NCBI GenBank assembly: GCA_020283715.1
Contig: JAIQCW010000333.1
Location: forward strand, 1-62,345
Length of the DNA stretch: 62,345 nt
Direction of reading: 5' to 3'
From: Cytauxzoon felis
Lineage: Eukaryota > Apicomplexa > Aconoidasida > Piroplasmida > Theileriidae
Below the pieces are notes generated by a model that saw nothing but the letters and a program-made list of their open reading frames with translations, made no database searches and was not told the origin of the DNA. This document shows positions 36,101-48,700 of the stretch, piece after piece. Made by a program: the position numbers and the translations under genes. Positions within the stretch are counted from its first letter, which is position 1. Every line of letters begins with the position of its first letter.

Positions 36101-37440
36101 TATTGATGAATAATTTTGTAATTTATTAAATACAAGATGTAAATCTATCTTTGATATAATAAAATTCAAGATGATTACACCTTTTCTAAAATTGTATACA
36201 TTATATAATGCTTCAAGTGCTTTATATTTAACATTACTATATGAAATATTGAAGATTGATGTATGAAAAAGCTTACAATAAATTATTTAATTTAATATCA
36301 TCTTCACATAATGATAATCTTTTATTATTTTTAATTTTAATATACCAAGGAATTAATATAAATATTGAAAATGATTTCTCAATTAATTCAATTAATCTTT
36401 TAATCTATAGAGGATCGATATTTATATAGAAAATTAAATCCTTCAACAAACCATTTCATTTTTCCTTCTCTTGAAAATGACATTCTTCTTTAAAATCATT
36501 AAAGCTTTTGATGTAATAGAAGAATTATTAAATAATTTAGCAGTAATATCATTAATTTTAATAAATCTTCTAATAATTATATAATCTTTCCAACGTTTTA
36601 AAATAATATTTAAAGAATATACTTCAGCCGATTTTAATGCTAATTTAAGCCAACGACCCCTAAAAAAAAATGTATAGATAATTATCAAATGCATCTAAAA
36701 AAAAATACTTTGTAACTATTATAAATGCTTTTAATACTGCGATAATATATCTACGTCTACAATAAATAATACTCATCTGCTCACGCAGAGAGTCATATAC
36801 ATTCATCTAAATTAATATAAATTTAATTATATTTATACATACACGATATGATTCAACCCATTTAGTAAATGATCTATCCAATATTTTATAATCTTCATTA
36901 CTAGTATAATAACACTTCACATTTACTTCAGCGTCACTTGCCAAGTCCAATATTGAACCATCCTATAATGAATATAAATGAAGGCGTTCTACATGAGATC
37001 CAATCCAACTCTCCTTCCACTAGGCGTGGAGGCCTTCTCTATTTACCTATCTCTAAAGAGTGGAGCCAATCCCGGAGATCGTGGTGATGGTGTAGTAGAA
37101 GATAGTGATGGAATGAAGAGTAGTACTAGACCTCAAGTGGAATACCCGTAGCTGATCTCAGGGAAGCGGAGGGGGAAGTAATTAAAGGAGCTGACGGCAG
37201 GACGAAAAGAGGTGGATTGGACATTAGGTGGAGAGCTGTCTGCAAGACAAGGTAAGGATTGTAATAATAAATTAGGATAGGGAGTGATATGATGTATTAT
37301 TTATTTGTTAGACATACCAGTTTGAGTGTATTGGAATTGAAGGTTGAAAATTGATCATTGATAAATTCATAATCGGAATTATCATTGAAAATTGAATCAC
37401 AATTATAATTGAAGTTATTTTCGAGTATAGAGTAATGCAT
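30178..37440 (-). CDS. Sfi1-like centrin-binding W-repeat protein, multi-exon
   Basis: A large, very AT-rich helical protein read from exons at 37440-37318, about 36969-36440, 36410-36290, 35117-34600, 33299-31985 and 31131-30178. The exons carry recurring units with aromatic pairs and basic residues: RWLKLALK, ILKRWKDYIII, IFNNWYKLIN, LSKWGLLF, IFNHWYELTQF, LHSWHLIIKC, ILHLWKNHCN, LLSKWYKLC. This x-x-W spacing in a long helix fits Sfi1 repeats, each of which binds a centrin at centrosomes or basal structures. The assignment rests on repeat pattern, not a diagnostic domain. Introns hold repeats and two cassettes of a beta-domain family, one in each orientation. Exon edges between 34600 and 36290 are approximate. 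Confidence 0.62.
31155..31270 (-). repeat. Repeat at 5' boundary of plus-strand cassette
   Basis: Antisense-type modules ending ...CCAGTACTACTCTTCA, after which cassette coding sequence begins directly. Confidence 0.88.
31271..31803 (+). mobile_element. Beta-domain gene cassette (plus) in an intron of the Sfi1-like gene
   Basis: Open without a stop from the flanking repeat through one and a half domains: HLEEVKDKYEIKLGE, FKGFKHEV, VTIHGHAI, KYVFVYFEKTD, KPLLICLSQNGQ, NKWYKR, then DKGYLSRCN. It has no start codon or signal peptide of its own, so it looks like a captured exon fragment. The 5' junction is repeat CAGTACTACTCTTCA; the 3' junction is GATGTAACCTCGAGTG. A second copy of the family at 33430-34445 has the same two junctions. 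Antisense to the host gene. A surface or secreted role is guessed from similar piroplasm families. Confidence 0.75.
31800..31985 (+). repeat. Repeat at 3' boundary of plus-strand cassette
   Basis: Begins GATGTAACCTCGAGTG, then GGAAGCGATCTATGGGAG, GCCACCACGGCGAGTGG and TGTAACCTCGGGTGGA, running up to the next host exon. Confidence 0.85.
33325..33432 (-). repeat. Repeat at 3' boundary of minus-strand cassette
   Basis: On the minus strand the cassette's YLSRCNIQ runs into GATGTAACATCCAGTGGAAT and the CCCGTAGCTGATCTACGGGA module. Confidence 0.85.
33430..34445 (-). mobile_element. Beta-domain gene cassette (minus) in an intron of the Sfi1-like gene
   Basis: About 340 codons, same strand as the host, holding two tandem domains. 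Landmarks: HLEGLKNKYEVKLE, NYKGFKHDI, MTVHGHAIKG, KQYVYVYFHDTD, KPYLICLKDTG; then a second domain with FKGYKHSF, KQYVYVYYANND, KPLLICLSQDGG, NKWYKR and VGYLSRCN. No signal peptide. The apparent start Met lies in repeat-derived sequence. Both ends match the plus-strand cassette at 31271-31803. It is less AT-rich than the host exons, a sign of separate origin. Confidence 0.78.
34440..34560 (+). repeat. Repeat at 5' boundary of minus-strand cassette
   Basis: TGAAGAGTAGTACTGTACCT, CGCAGCTGATCTCAGGGAAG and GCTGTCTGCAAGACGA modules, up to the upstream host exon. Confidence 0.85.
35160..35910 (+). repeat. Long repeat array in an intron of the Sfi1-like gene
   Basis: 750 bp of plus-sense modules, antisense to the host gene: SSNYLSPKSIATPGDRGG, palindrome CATCATGTGAATGATGG, SSTGPRVENP, a full His/Asn module at 35505-35600 (DNKHHNNNQPHDIDNKHHN), [13 protein letters not shown], another palindrome, AADLREAKGQLNRR. 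The best single place to read module order. Confidence 0.9.
36985..37255 (+). repeat. Repeat block in first intron of the Sfi1-like gene
   Basis: Plus-sense modules, antisense to the host: GVEAFSIYLSLKSGANPGDRG-type, SSTRPQVEYP, GCTGACGGCAGGACG and GCTGTCTGCAAGACAAGG. Confidence 0.85.
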
Positions 37441-37744
37441 TAGTATATTTCACTAACCATCCTTCAATTCATGTCTAAATGTGCTGATTATGAAACGACA
37501 TCAATATTTTGATACATACACACAATAATAAAAAACGTTTACATTGGAATAATTATAAATATTTTAAAATCTAATTTATATATTTTATACGCTAGCAGCC
37601 GAATTTTTTTATTTTAAGGACCTAAATCAACCACTATAACCATACCCGTTCTATATATAGGCAGTAGAGATATAATGATTAAATTTGTAGAAATGTCTCA
37701 TATGTAATAAGATTTATATATAAATATCATGATCGCATCATAAA
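37441..37744. promoter_or_regulatory. Divergent intergenic region, repeat-free
   Basis: 304 bp between divergent starts, AT-rich, no repeat modules. Must contain both promoters. No motif recognised. Confidence 0.45.
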
Positions 37745-39147
37745 ATGTTAAATTGTAGGTGGATTTATAGAAATTATCGCATTGCAATCCACCACCGTCA
37801 CTTTCACACTAATGCAGAATCCGATATTATCAAAGAAAAAAAAGAACTACTATTTTGGCAATTCAAAATATTCTCAATAATAAGCTGCAGTCTTACCTCA
37901 ATTTATCTCGCCTTTCAATTCGTTAAAAACGGTTTGTTACCAACATATACCCTGTCTTGACTTTCAATATCACCTCCACCTGAGGTCCAATCCACCTCTG
38001 TTCCACTCGCCGTGGTGGCCTTCTTATTTACTCCCCCCTTCGCTTCCAGAGATCAGCTACGGGTTCTACTTCCACTTGAGGTTTTATCCCCTACACCTCC
38101 ACCTTCGCCACGATCTCCGGGAGTGGCATTACTCTTTAGAGATAGGTAATTAAAGAGCTGACGGCAGGAATGACCTCGGGTGGAGTTAGTGATGTAACCT
38201 CAAGTGGAGAATGGATTTCTTATTCATATTGTTTTTATAATAATTTACAGATTTTGACGTTGGTAGGACTAGGAGTAAGGTTGAGTATCATTGGTATAAT
38301 TTATTTTACAATGATCAATTGCCTATTAAACTTAGAGCAAGATTGAATTCTAAATTTAATAATTCACTTGACAGTTTATTGAATAAACAAATCGCAAATT
38401 ATTTCATAAATGATGATCTTAAGAAACGTATGTTCATATTACAAATCATTTAAGTAAATTGTAGAAATGGGTATAAGTCGTCGTGATGTTGTTACATTAA
38501 TTGAGAAATTTGGTATAACTAATGATAATCGTAGGGTTAAAGAGTTTATTAATTCTGGTATAGGATCATCTAAGGTTCATTGAACACTTTATACAACAGC
38601 ACTATAAAATTTTAATACCTCTCTTATCATCCTTATATAGGAAGAACAATTGAATTATGGTTGTTCGTTACAAGAATTCGGTCAATTATTGGAAAATTTA
38701 GTATTAGATGAAAAATTAAAATCTAATGATTCATTTGAATTAAAATTAACACAAGAATTTGAAAATATCAACAACTCACTAGTTTGTTTAAAAATTTCAA
38801 ATTATAAAAAAATATATTTTTACCCCATTTAGGGATATGGGGATACTGATGAAAGAGAAAATTTTTTTATATTTGGTAATCCAATGATAGTAGATACAGC
38901 TAAAGAGATGGAGATAGAATTAAGGAAAATAATGAAAAATGATGAGAATTTGAATAATGAAAATGAATTATTACAAGAATTAGAAAGGAATCAAAGATTA
39001 AAATCTAAACTTAATCAATTATCAAAAATTAGAAAATTAACAAATAATGAATTAAAACAACTCCATAAAATACAAGATGAAATCGATATCATCAATGATG
39101 AACTGAAAAAATATAATAGATTAACCAAATACCTCAAGTTTTGGTAG
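37745..39147 (+). CDS. Unknown protein: single membrane span and C-terminal coiled coil
   Basis: Not recognised. Exons 37745-37931, 38251-38427, 38465-38574, 38641-38781 and 38833-39147 sum to 309 residues in frame. The N-terminus (CRWIYRNYRIAIHHRHFHTN) is basic and lacks acidic residues, like a mitochondrial presequence. It is followed by one hydrophobic segment (IFSIISCSLTSIYLAFQFV). Then a soluble domain (YHWYNLFYNDQLPIKLRARL, MGISRRDVVTLIEKFGI) and a Lys/Glu/Leu/Asn-rich coiled coil (about residues 230-305). A mitochondrial membrane role is an inference. The first intron holds repeats. Confidence 0.75.
37975..38215. repeat. Repeat block in an intron
   Basis: Modules of both orientations (CTGAGGTCCAATCCACC; CGCCACGATCTCCGGGAGTG; ATGTAACCTCAAGTGG) in the first intron of the unknown gene. 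Confidence 0.85.
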
Positions 39148-39164
39148 CAAATATTACAATCACC

Positions 39165-39425
39165 CTTCCAGCAGAAGTCCAATCCAACTCTCTTCTCCAC
39201 TAGCCGTGGTGGCACCTTCTAATTAGTTCCCCCTCCGCTTCCCTTAGATCAGCTACGGGTTTTCCACTTGAGGTTACATAACTACTACCTCCATTATCGC
39301 CACGATCTCTGGGAGTGGCTTTACTCTTCAGAGATAGGTAATTAGGAGAGCTGTCTGCAAGACGAAAATAGTTGGTTGTAACATCAGGTGGGGTAGTGGG
39401 GGTTTCTGGGGATAAATAACACTAT
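39165..39425 (-). repeat. Repeat block between convergent genes
   Basis: Minus-sense modules ([19 protein letters not shown], CTTAGATCAGCTACGGG), followed by a short His/Asn-type module (GGGGATAAATAACAC). Confidence 0.8.
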
Positions 39426-39584
39426 AAATTTAATAACGTTACATAATTATTTAACAATTTATTTCTCATGTATATAAGTGAGATTATAACCATTCCCACA
39501 TTTCCATTATACGGAATCTGTTCTGCAGCATTACCACTACCATCAACAACTGCCTTGGGATTGCTTTGTTTTCCTCATTATTAA

Positions 39585-39705
39585 CCTCAAGTAGAAGTGG
39601 AATACCCGAAGCTGATCTCAGGGAAGCGGAGGGGGAAGTAAATAGAGAAGGCTCCACGCCGAGTGGAAAGAGAGTTGGATTGGACTTCAGGTGGAGGTAG
39701 TGGAA
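39585..39705 (+). repeat. Repeat block beside the SSL1 3' end
   Basis: Plus-sense ACCCGAAGCTGATCTCAGGG, GGCTCCACGCCGAGTGG and GGACTTCAGGTGGAGG modules, ending about 30 bp from the SSL1 stop. Confidence 0.8.
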
Positions 39706-39737
39706 GATAGATATGTATGTGTATAATATGATTAGAT

Positions 39738-42700
39738 TTAATGTTTTTTATTATTGCATAGTGGGCATTGGTGTAGTTCTTGGTGAATGTATTCATTGCA
39801 GTAGTTGCAAAAGTTATTTTTACAATCTGGACATGTGTAACCTGAAGTTTGTTATATGTGTTGTGAATGAGAATTTTCTTTATTAGACGAACTTGTATCA
39901 GATTTATAATTACAGGTTGTACATAAATTAATTTTTTCTTCCTATAAAAGAATAAATTATTAAGATTGGTATAAACAAACTTTAATAAATGTTTTAGGAG
40001 GTATAAGATGATGAAATGCTCTAGAAATAGCGGGTGGTGATGCTAAGAATAAACCACAACACTGAATAATGGGGGTTTTTAAAAAAGTTCCAATATACTC
40101 ACCTTGCATTTCGTAGGTATTGTACAATATTTTCCATTACATTGTGGACATATATAAGCCTTATGAGTCAATGTTGAATGACATGTACATAATGACGCTG
40201 TAGCCGTCATCTTCAACGGAGGGAATCCAACTTTCATCAATATCGACTCCATCCAACTCTTCCTATATAGAAAAAATAAATCACCCAAACTAGCAAAGAG
40301 AATGAGGTGTATACATCGAAGATGTCTGTCGTCTCACTTATACCAAATTCCAATTTTACCATTGCATCCACTACATCTCTTCCACTCGCCTCCACCGTAG
40401 GTCCTGCCGTCAGCTCTTCTATTTACCTATCTCTAAAGAGTAGAGCCACTCCCGGAGATCGTGGCGGAAGTGTAGTGGATGCAATGGGAAAATTAGAATC
40501 TGGTAGAAAAGGTGAAAAGACAGAAATCTCATGAGGCATAGAGGAAAAATTATGAGGCAACTAAATGAATATGGTATTAATTAGCCCCAGTTAAAATAAT
40601 TTCTTTTAATTAAATATCCATGTAGGGTGTAGTCATGTGTGATCTTTGTCAGCCCAATCAGAAAAGCAGTATTACTTTTATTAGCCTCATTAGCTTCAGT
40701 TCCATGTTCTTTATCTGTAGGATTCTTATACCATCGTCTATTTGGTCCAAAGACGTATGCATCCTTCGTTCCGGGATCAAAATCAATATCCAGAAATGAA
40801 GTAATGTTATCATTAGCTATACCTAATGTTTGAGTACTAATACTAGTGCCACTTTTAACTTGTACTGTAGGAGGATTAGGGTTACTTCCGGTTGCAGTCA
40901 CTTTAAAGTAAACTACACCAGTGCCAAGATCACTAGCGTTTACAGTATTACCATCGTATTCAGTAAGTTGACCATCAGCGGGTCCTTTGTAATATTTTTC
41001 ATAGTCCGTATATTCGAAATCAGCATTTTTAATATCAACAGCCTTAAGCTTAACTTTATCCTGGTGATTTCCGACCAATATACCACAGAATATGGAAATT
41101 ATAGCCATTAATGAAAATATCAGAGAAAGATATACAAATACCTCTGAAGCATCACTTATTCTAATTATATACATCGAGACAAATATACCGAGGAATGAAC
41201 ATCCAGCCATTCCAGCAGATATTGTAAGAGGTATTAAAATGACATCATTTTGGTCAGTAATTTGACCTTTAGCTTGTTCAATTTTTGCTCCAACTCCATT
41301 TGTTTCATTATTAAATTTATCGGCAACAAGTCCCCATCTGTTAAAAAGATCAACTCCAGCAGATACTGGTATAGCACCAGCAGGAACTCTATAATTACCA
41401 GCATTTTCAATTGCATCATCTGTACCGTATCTATATTCTATTTTTCCAAGGGTAGCTTCAGTTGTGTTTGATTATTAGAAGCTCCAATAATGCCTTTAAT
41501 CGCCCATCCTGATACTTCGGATGCAGTATATTCAAGCATTAATCATAGTTCTATAAAATGGTGGCGTAAATAGTCATTAAAATAAATAATATCGGCCTTC
41601 ACTATATCTTCTGTATGAGCGTCAATACCCGTCCAAGATGAAACTTCCACCTTGGGTTTATTAATATCATCCTCAATATAAAAGTGATTTCTATCAGTAG
41701 AAAGATTGGAAGCAGCTTGAGTTTGTTCACCAGCCCCACCTGGAGTAATATTTGAATTATTGGTATCCGTATTTGGATGCAACTTCAGTCTCTCTCCTTT
41801 ATATTGAAATGTGATGTTTCTGAATGTCATGAGTTTAAGTTGACGCTTGTCATGATCATTGGCTCTCAAAACATCACATAATATAGATGTTACTGTAAAT
41901 ATTGAAAAGAGAGTACCGATTAATACATAAATTATAGAGGATTCTATGAAACACCCCATAAGTAACCCAGTGAATATACCAACTGATGATAAACTTGCCA
42001 TTACAGCAGATATTTTAAGAGGTGTTAAAATGACATCTGTACTATCAGTAATTTTATCTTTAGCATCACCAAGTTTTTCTTTAACTTTTGTACTAATATG
42101 GAAGCCTACAGCTCCCCATCTATCGGATGTATCCTCAAGTAGGCTAACTCTTTTGTGACTGGCAGGAATACCATAATTACCGGGACTACCTGCCCTAGTT
42201 GTGTTGCTGCTATATGTATATTCCGTAGGACCACTACCACTATTTAATTTCTTTAGATTATGTGTATCTCTATTATTGGCTGATACCAAATCACCCTGAA
42301 TTTTAAATCCAAAGTAAGTCGGGTCCAATATTTTCAAGATCATCTGATATGTACAGATGGAATGATGAATACCCACGTAAGATGCCACCATTTATGATCA
42401 TTCTTCCATTCACGGTTTGGTCCTATTGCACCTTGACCTGATTTGTATTCAATATCCAATAGTGCAATGATATTATCCTCAGCTAGTTCTTCTGCCACTT
42501 GACTAGAATTATTAATAATGGCAGTGGTATTTGTAACTCTAATTTTAGGGGCATTACCACCACTCGTCTGGAAATGATTACCGGTAGTAACATTGCCGGC
42601 ATCAATTTTTTTATTACCAGTAGACCCATCATTAGTGGCATTTGTATTCTTATTGCCATCGGTATATGAATTAAATATTTCAGTAAAATTGTAATATTCA

Positions 42701-45700
42701 TATGTTATGCTTGTTTCTGTTATGTTTTCTATCTGTTTAAGTTTCATCTTGTCATGGCCATTGGCAGGTAAAAGAGCGGATAACATAGAGGTTGAAGCTA
42801 ATACAGAGATTGATATTCCAATAATGATGAATGCCCTATTTTCATTAATTAACATGGTGATAATTAACCCAATAATGAATAATAAACCCAATATTCCTCC
42901 AACAACAGATAATATAATAACTGGTACATTAAATGGTTCATCCTCCCATAATATAGTCAGATTCTTACTCAAAGTAGTCCAAACTTCTCCAAGTTTAGTT
43001 TCAACACTATTCGCTCCACTAGTTAGTTCCTGAGCTATTTTAACATATTTGGCAACTTTCCTATGACCTTTATCTTGTTCATGAGTAACATCGTTGGTAT
43101 TAGTATTTGTAGAACTACCAGGTTGATCGTTCCACGTATAATTTTTGTTACCTGTTGTTGGTGCCTGAATATTTTTATTATTAGCTGCATCAAGTATTCC
43201 TTGCATTGCCCATTCTGGATAAAATGGATGCAATATATTCAAACATTGATCGATAGTCCATATGATGGAACAAAGGCTACATGTGTACAGTGCCAATATC
43301 TACGATCACCATTATTCCAATTAGTTGTTCCAGTAATTCCACCTGGACCATTAGCATTTGCTACATCCAATAAGGCTATTAGAAGGAGTACACAACTACT
43401 ATACTTGGCTTTATTAAGAGTATCATTAGCTGCAGTAGCACCTTGACTACCTGTTAGTTCGTTGAACATGTGCATTGCAGCCGCGGCACTCGATATTGCG
43501 ATGCCTCCAAAGGTAAGGGCAGATGTAGATACAATGAAAGCAAAGAGGAACAGGGGAGCAGCGAGTGACTCATTATATCTCAGGAATAACAAATATGAGA
43601 ACATCAAAACAATCGTAAAGATAATCATCAAAACACCAATCCCAACAATACATACAAGTCTGGAAAAATCAATTTTAGCCTTCGTTTTAGTACTAGGAGC
43701 TTTAGCTGCACCAGAACCATTATGTTGATTACTTATTTTATTCAAAACCGGTTTTTCTATTTGATTTGCAATCAATACAGGAGTAAATATAAATGAAGCT
43801 GTATAAATCCCAGAGATTATCGCAAATGTTTTAGGCTTAGCATAATCTGGGTCACTAAAATCGAAAAATACCCTCATGTAAATGAAGAATGAGATTGAAA
43901 TTATTAGGAAAATTCCAAAGAATGTCCCAGAAACAGAAGCACCAATGGTAATATTCTCAATTTTAATATCATCAGCAGCAGTGGGAAGTTTATTTTTTTG
44001 TATATTATCAGGATTAAATTCTCTATTGAATGCCTGTATTGCATTGACTACAACTGTTATATCATCAGTAGTAAGACCACTATCATTAAAGATATTTTGA
44101 TGATATGCATCTGTATCTTTTGTAACTGTTTTATGGTTTGCAGCAAGGAGCATGGCTTTTATTTGAAAGTTCTCATAATTTGGATCCAATATATTCCAAC
44201 ATTGATCAATGGTCCATAGTATAGAATGATGAACACACAGATAAGATGCCACCATTCATGATCATCTTTTCTCTTTTCATTATTTTCGAGATACCATCTA
44301 CCATTTGGTCCAAATGCACCATTACCGGTATAATCAATATCCAATAGTGCAATGATGTTAAGCTCAGCTATTTCTTCCTCTTTAAGATCAGTGCCAGAAC
44401 CAGCCCCAGCTTTAATCTCTACTCTAGGAGCCGTGGTTGTAGTGGCCGTCTTTAAATGTATATCATTTCCAGTACCAAGCGTAGAATCATCTACTTCAGT
44501 AGCAGTTTGGGCAGTAGACCAATTAGTTTCAGTTTTAAGTTTTGTATTGTGTGCTGTTATTCCAGTATATTTATATGCTATAGTGGCCTCATTAAGTTTA
44601 ACCTTATTCCATCCATTAGATGATAATATACCAGCGAGTATGGATATTGTAGTTAAAACAGAGAAGGATATTCCAATAATTATGAATGCCCTATTTTCAT
44701 TAATTAATATGGTGGTAATTAACCCAATAATTAACAGGAAAATCAATACTCCTCCAACAACAGTTAATATAATAACTGGTACATTAAATGGGTTTGTTGA
44801 CCAAAATTTTTTCCAATCACGACTCAAAGTAGTTGTCCATACATCTCGAAGTTTTCCCCCAACACCATTAGTTTTGTCATTAAGTTTATCAGCTATGGCA
44901 CCTCTCCTATCATCTGCATCTTTAGAAGCTTCAACAGTAGTAGGATTACCAGTGGTGGGGTCATCGCCTGTCCCCCACGTATATTTCTTTCCAGTGTAAT
45001 CGATATTCTGATTGTTAGCCGCGGCAAGTAAACCACCAATTTCCCACGACTTATAATCCGGCTTCAATATATTCCAACATTGATCAATGGTCCATAGTAT
45101 GGAGCAAAGGCTAAATTGTACAGTGCCAATATTTACGAGTACTCCAATTATCATCTTTAGTAACTCCACCTGGTCCATTAGCACTCGGTATTATATCCAA
45201 TAAGGAGTAGTGTTAGCCTCAGTTAGATTATTAGTTCCAGCATCTTCAGCACTATAACCACTTTTTACTTCAACTTTGAAATTCTCTCCACTCTTTTCCT
45301 TGAAGTAATAATTGTTATAAGTAGACACCATAATATCTGCGGAAATAGGATTCGTATCAGTAACAGGAGCATTAGTAGTGCCAATTTGATATCTGGCTGA
45401 ATGTCCTATATATTCCAAATGGGTCCTCTGAAAGTTTACATCCTTCAACAACACTTTATCAATATAGTTTGATGAAATCATGTCGAAAAATATTATGGCA
45501 GTGGTGAAGATGGAGAGTAAAATACCGTCAATCACAAACATTTTTATAAATTCCCCATTTACTGGGGTAAATAACTCCATTAACATATAGATGAATGACG
45601 TTCCAGTCATTACAGAAATTAGAACAAGAGATAATATAATAGGACATTCATTCCAACAACTCTTCCAACAATTATCTAGTTCGTCCTTAACATCCTTCGT

Positions 45701-48700
45701 CATTCTCTTAGCGACAACATCCCATCTCATGAAAGTATCAGTTGCCTCATCAATCGTTGTATACTTATTTCCGGCAGGTAATACCCAATTTTCACTACCA
45801 TCCTTAGTAGGTGTCTCTGTACCATAGTGATAGCTTATATTCGTCCCATTGAGATTCTCTTCAGTTGTATTTTCATTATTTGCTGCTAGAAGGATCCCTT
45901 CAATATTAAATCCAAAATAAGTTGGGTGTAATATATTCCAACATTGATCGATTGTCCATAGGATGGAGTGTTAAAAAACAGTCATTAACCGAATGTAATT
46001 TACTGAAGAATACGTAAAGACATATAATATAAATTATTCCACCAAGCCATACAAAATGATAGTATTGTCTTTTTACACCATTATCTTCCACCCATTTAGC
46101 ACCTGGACCTAAGTTAACTTGTTTTAAATCTAAAATGGCATTGTCTATAATTTCAACTCAAATTGTCTCGTGAATTGAGAAAATTTTTAAAGGATGAATA
46201 GCATAAACGAATCCAATAGAGAACGCAAGCATACCAATAGGGGACCAATCATGACCATTACCCTTCCTAGCAGGATCATTACTACCTCTTGTATCAATAT
46301 CAAATAATTTCTTTATACCAGAGTCTGCGGTGACTGCGGAAACTATCGCTGCAGTAAATCCAAATGATAGGAAGCCTCCAATAGTCTGTATGATATATGA
46401 ACCTTCCATTGACATTGAAGCAGATGCAATCAATATGAAAGACATAAAGAGTATCCAACCACTAGCCAAGGCTTCAACTGTAGCAGCTTGATTAGTTCTA
46501 CCATTATCGTAAAGTACAAACACTGCTATGGTGCTTGATATTGCAATTCCAAAAGTATCATGATCCTCGCAAAATTATAAGCGGCTTTAAAATTATTAGC
46601 ATCATCTTGGGTAGTTCCTGTATATTCCTTAATGGCACATTTCTTTACATAATTGGGGAGAATTATTGGGATAATGCCGGAAAATACGTAACAAATTATA
46701 GATGTACCACCGTTTCCTTTTAAATGCGTATCAAGATCACCTTCATTTGGCCACTCTAATACTTCATTAAGTTCATTTTCATCAGGATTATCACCACTTT
46801 GGTTAGCGGCACCTCTTAGAATACCAGCCTGCCACACTGCATAATTCGGACACATTATTTGTAATAATTCATTGTCAGTCCATAGGAAGGAAGGATGAGT
46901 ACCCATGTAGAGTGCCAATATATATGATCTTTATGAGCCCAATTGAATAAAGCACCTGCTGTATTTTTATTGGCCTCAGTAGCGCTGTGAGTTCCTGGTG
47001 GATGATGATACCATCGTCTATTTGGTCCATATACATATTCCGTATTCTTGCCAGGATGATAATCAATATCCAGAAATGAGGTAATATTAACCTTAGCTAG
47101 TTCTTTAACTACAGGTGCTGTGTTAACTTCATCTTTGCTGTAACCTTTTTTGACAGCGTTTATAAGAGCATTTTCATCAAGAGCCTTCGTACTACCATCA
47201 AGAATATTAGCCTCAGTCTGATCTTTAGGATTAGAGGGATCTTTTCCTTTACCATTTTCAGGCGTAATCGTCAGAGGAGTCCCATTATTTCTCAATTTAA
47301 TTTTATCCTGATGATTATTCACGAGGATTCCAGAGAATATGCATAAATATGTGAAGTATGACAGGGTTAATGAAAGTGGAATGATGATAATATCACCAAG
47401 ATGATTTATAGCCACAAATCTACGTGTAGAAATACCAATGACAGACAACAGCATTAATAAACCAAAGACGATAGGAATAATGTAGTTGTGATTCTGAATA
47501 ACCTTTTCAATTAATTCATCTCTTGCAGTTTTAATTGTAGTTTTGTTTCCAACTTTATCCGTTAAATACGCTGCAACTAAGGAGAATCTGTTAAATGTAT
47601 CTAAAGCTTTCTGCTCGGCAAGACTTTTCTTATCAGCAGTTGCATTATAACCATCCCATTCCTTTATTTTTGAATTTAATTCATTCGTATCGTGATTTGC
47701 TGCTAAAAGAATCCCTTCAATATTAAAACCAAAATACGTCGGTTGCATTATATTCCAACATTGACTCTGTGTTGAGAATGAAAGCTACATACGTATAATG
47801 CCACAACGTATGTAACTTAGTTCTCCTATCCTTGGGTTCAGCATTGTCGTCGATACTACCCCTCCACCACCTACCTGTGGGTCCAATTATAGGCTTTTTC
47901 TCATCCCAATGGATATCCAATAATGCGAGGTGATAATTAAAGAACAGTAAGTTGTGTCCATTGAATACTTGAACATTAAAATAGGAGACCAATCCTTCCT
48001 AGCATGGGCATGACCTGCAAATAATTTCTTTATACCAGAATCTGCTGTTGTTGCAGAAACTATTGCAGCAGTAAATCCGAATAACAGGAATCCTATTATA
48101 ATCGATAAAATATTTGAATATTCCGCAGAAGATACAAAAACAACATCAAAAATGACAAATAATGATGCAAGGAGTATCCAACTACTAGTCATGGCATTAT
48201 TAAGAGTTTGATTAGCTCCAGCACCTTTTAGTTTATCATGCATATATATCCCGGCTATCGCGCTCGATATTGCAATGCCTCCGAATGCAATTCATAGTTA
48301 CATTCCACTCGCCGTACCACCTGAGGTCGTCCTGCAGACAGCTTCCCTATTTACTTCCCCCTCCGCTTCCCTGAGATCAGCTGCGGGTAATAAAATGATA
48401 CAATAGTGTTTGCCCTAATTATATTATTTGGTGTAGTATAACCACTAGTAAAATCTGGATCAAATGTTGGAGCATTTTGCATATTTTCTGTTTTTATATG
48501 ATCATCATTTTCTAGAGTAGAAGCAACAAGAGGATTACTATTATTATGATCAGTTCCTACCTTTTGCCATCGATTAGCACCGCTAGCATTCGGTTTATAT
48601 CTATGCAATTGAACAGTCACACCAGCTGCAGGTGTATATTTGTACGATAATGTAGTTCCGTTAATATTATTCTTAAGTGTCGTCTTATCATTATTATTTC

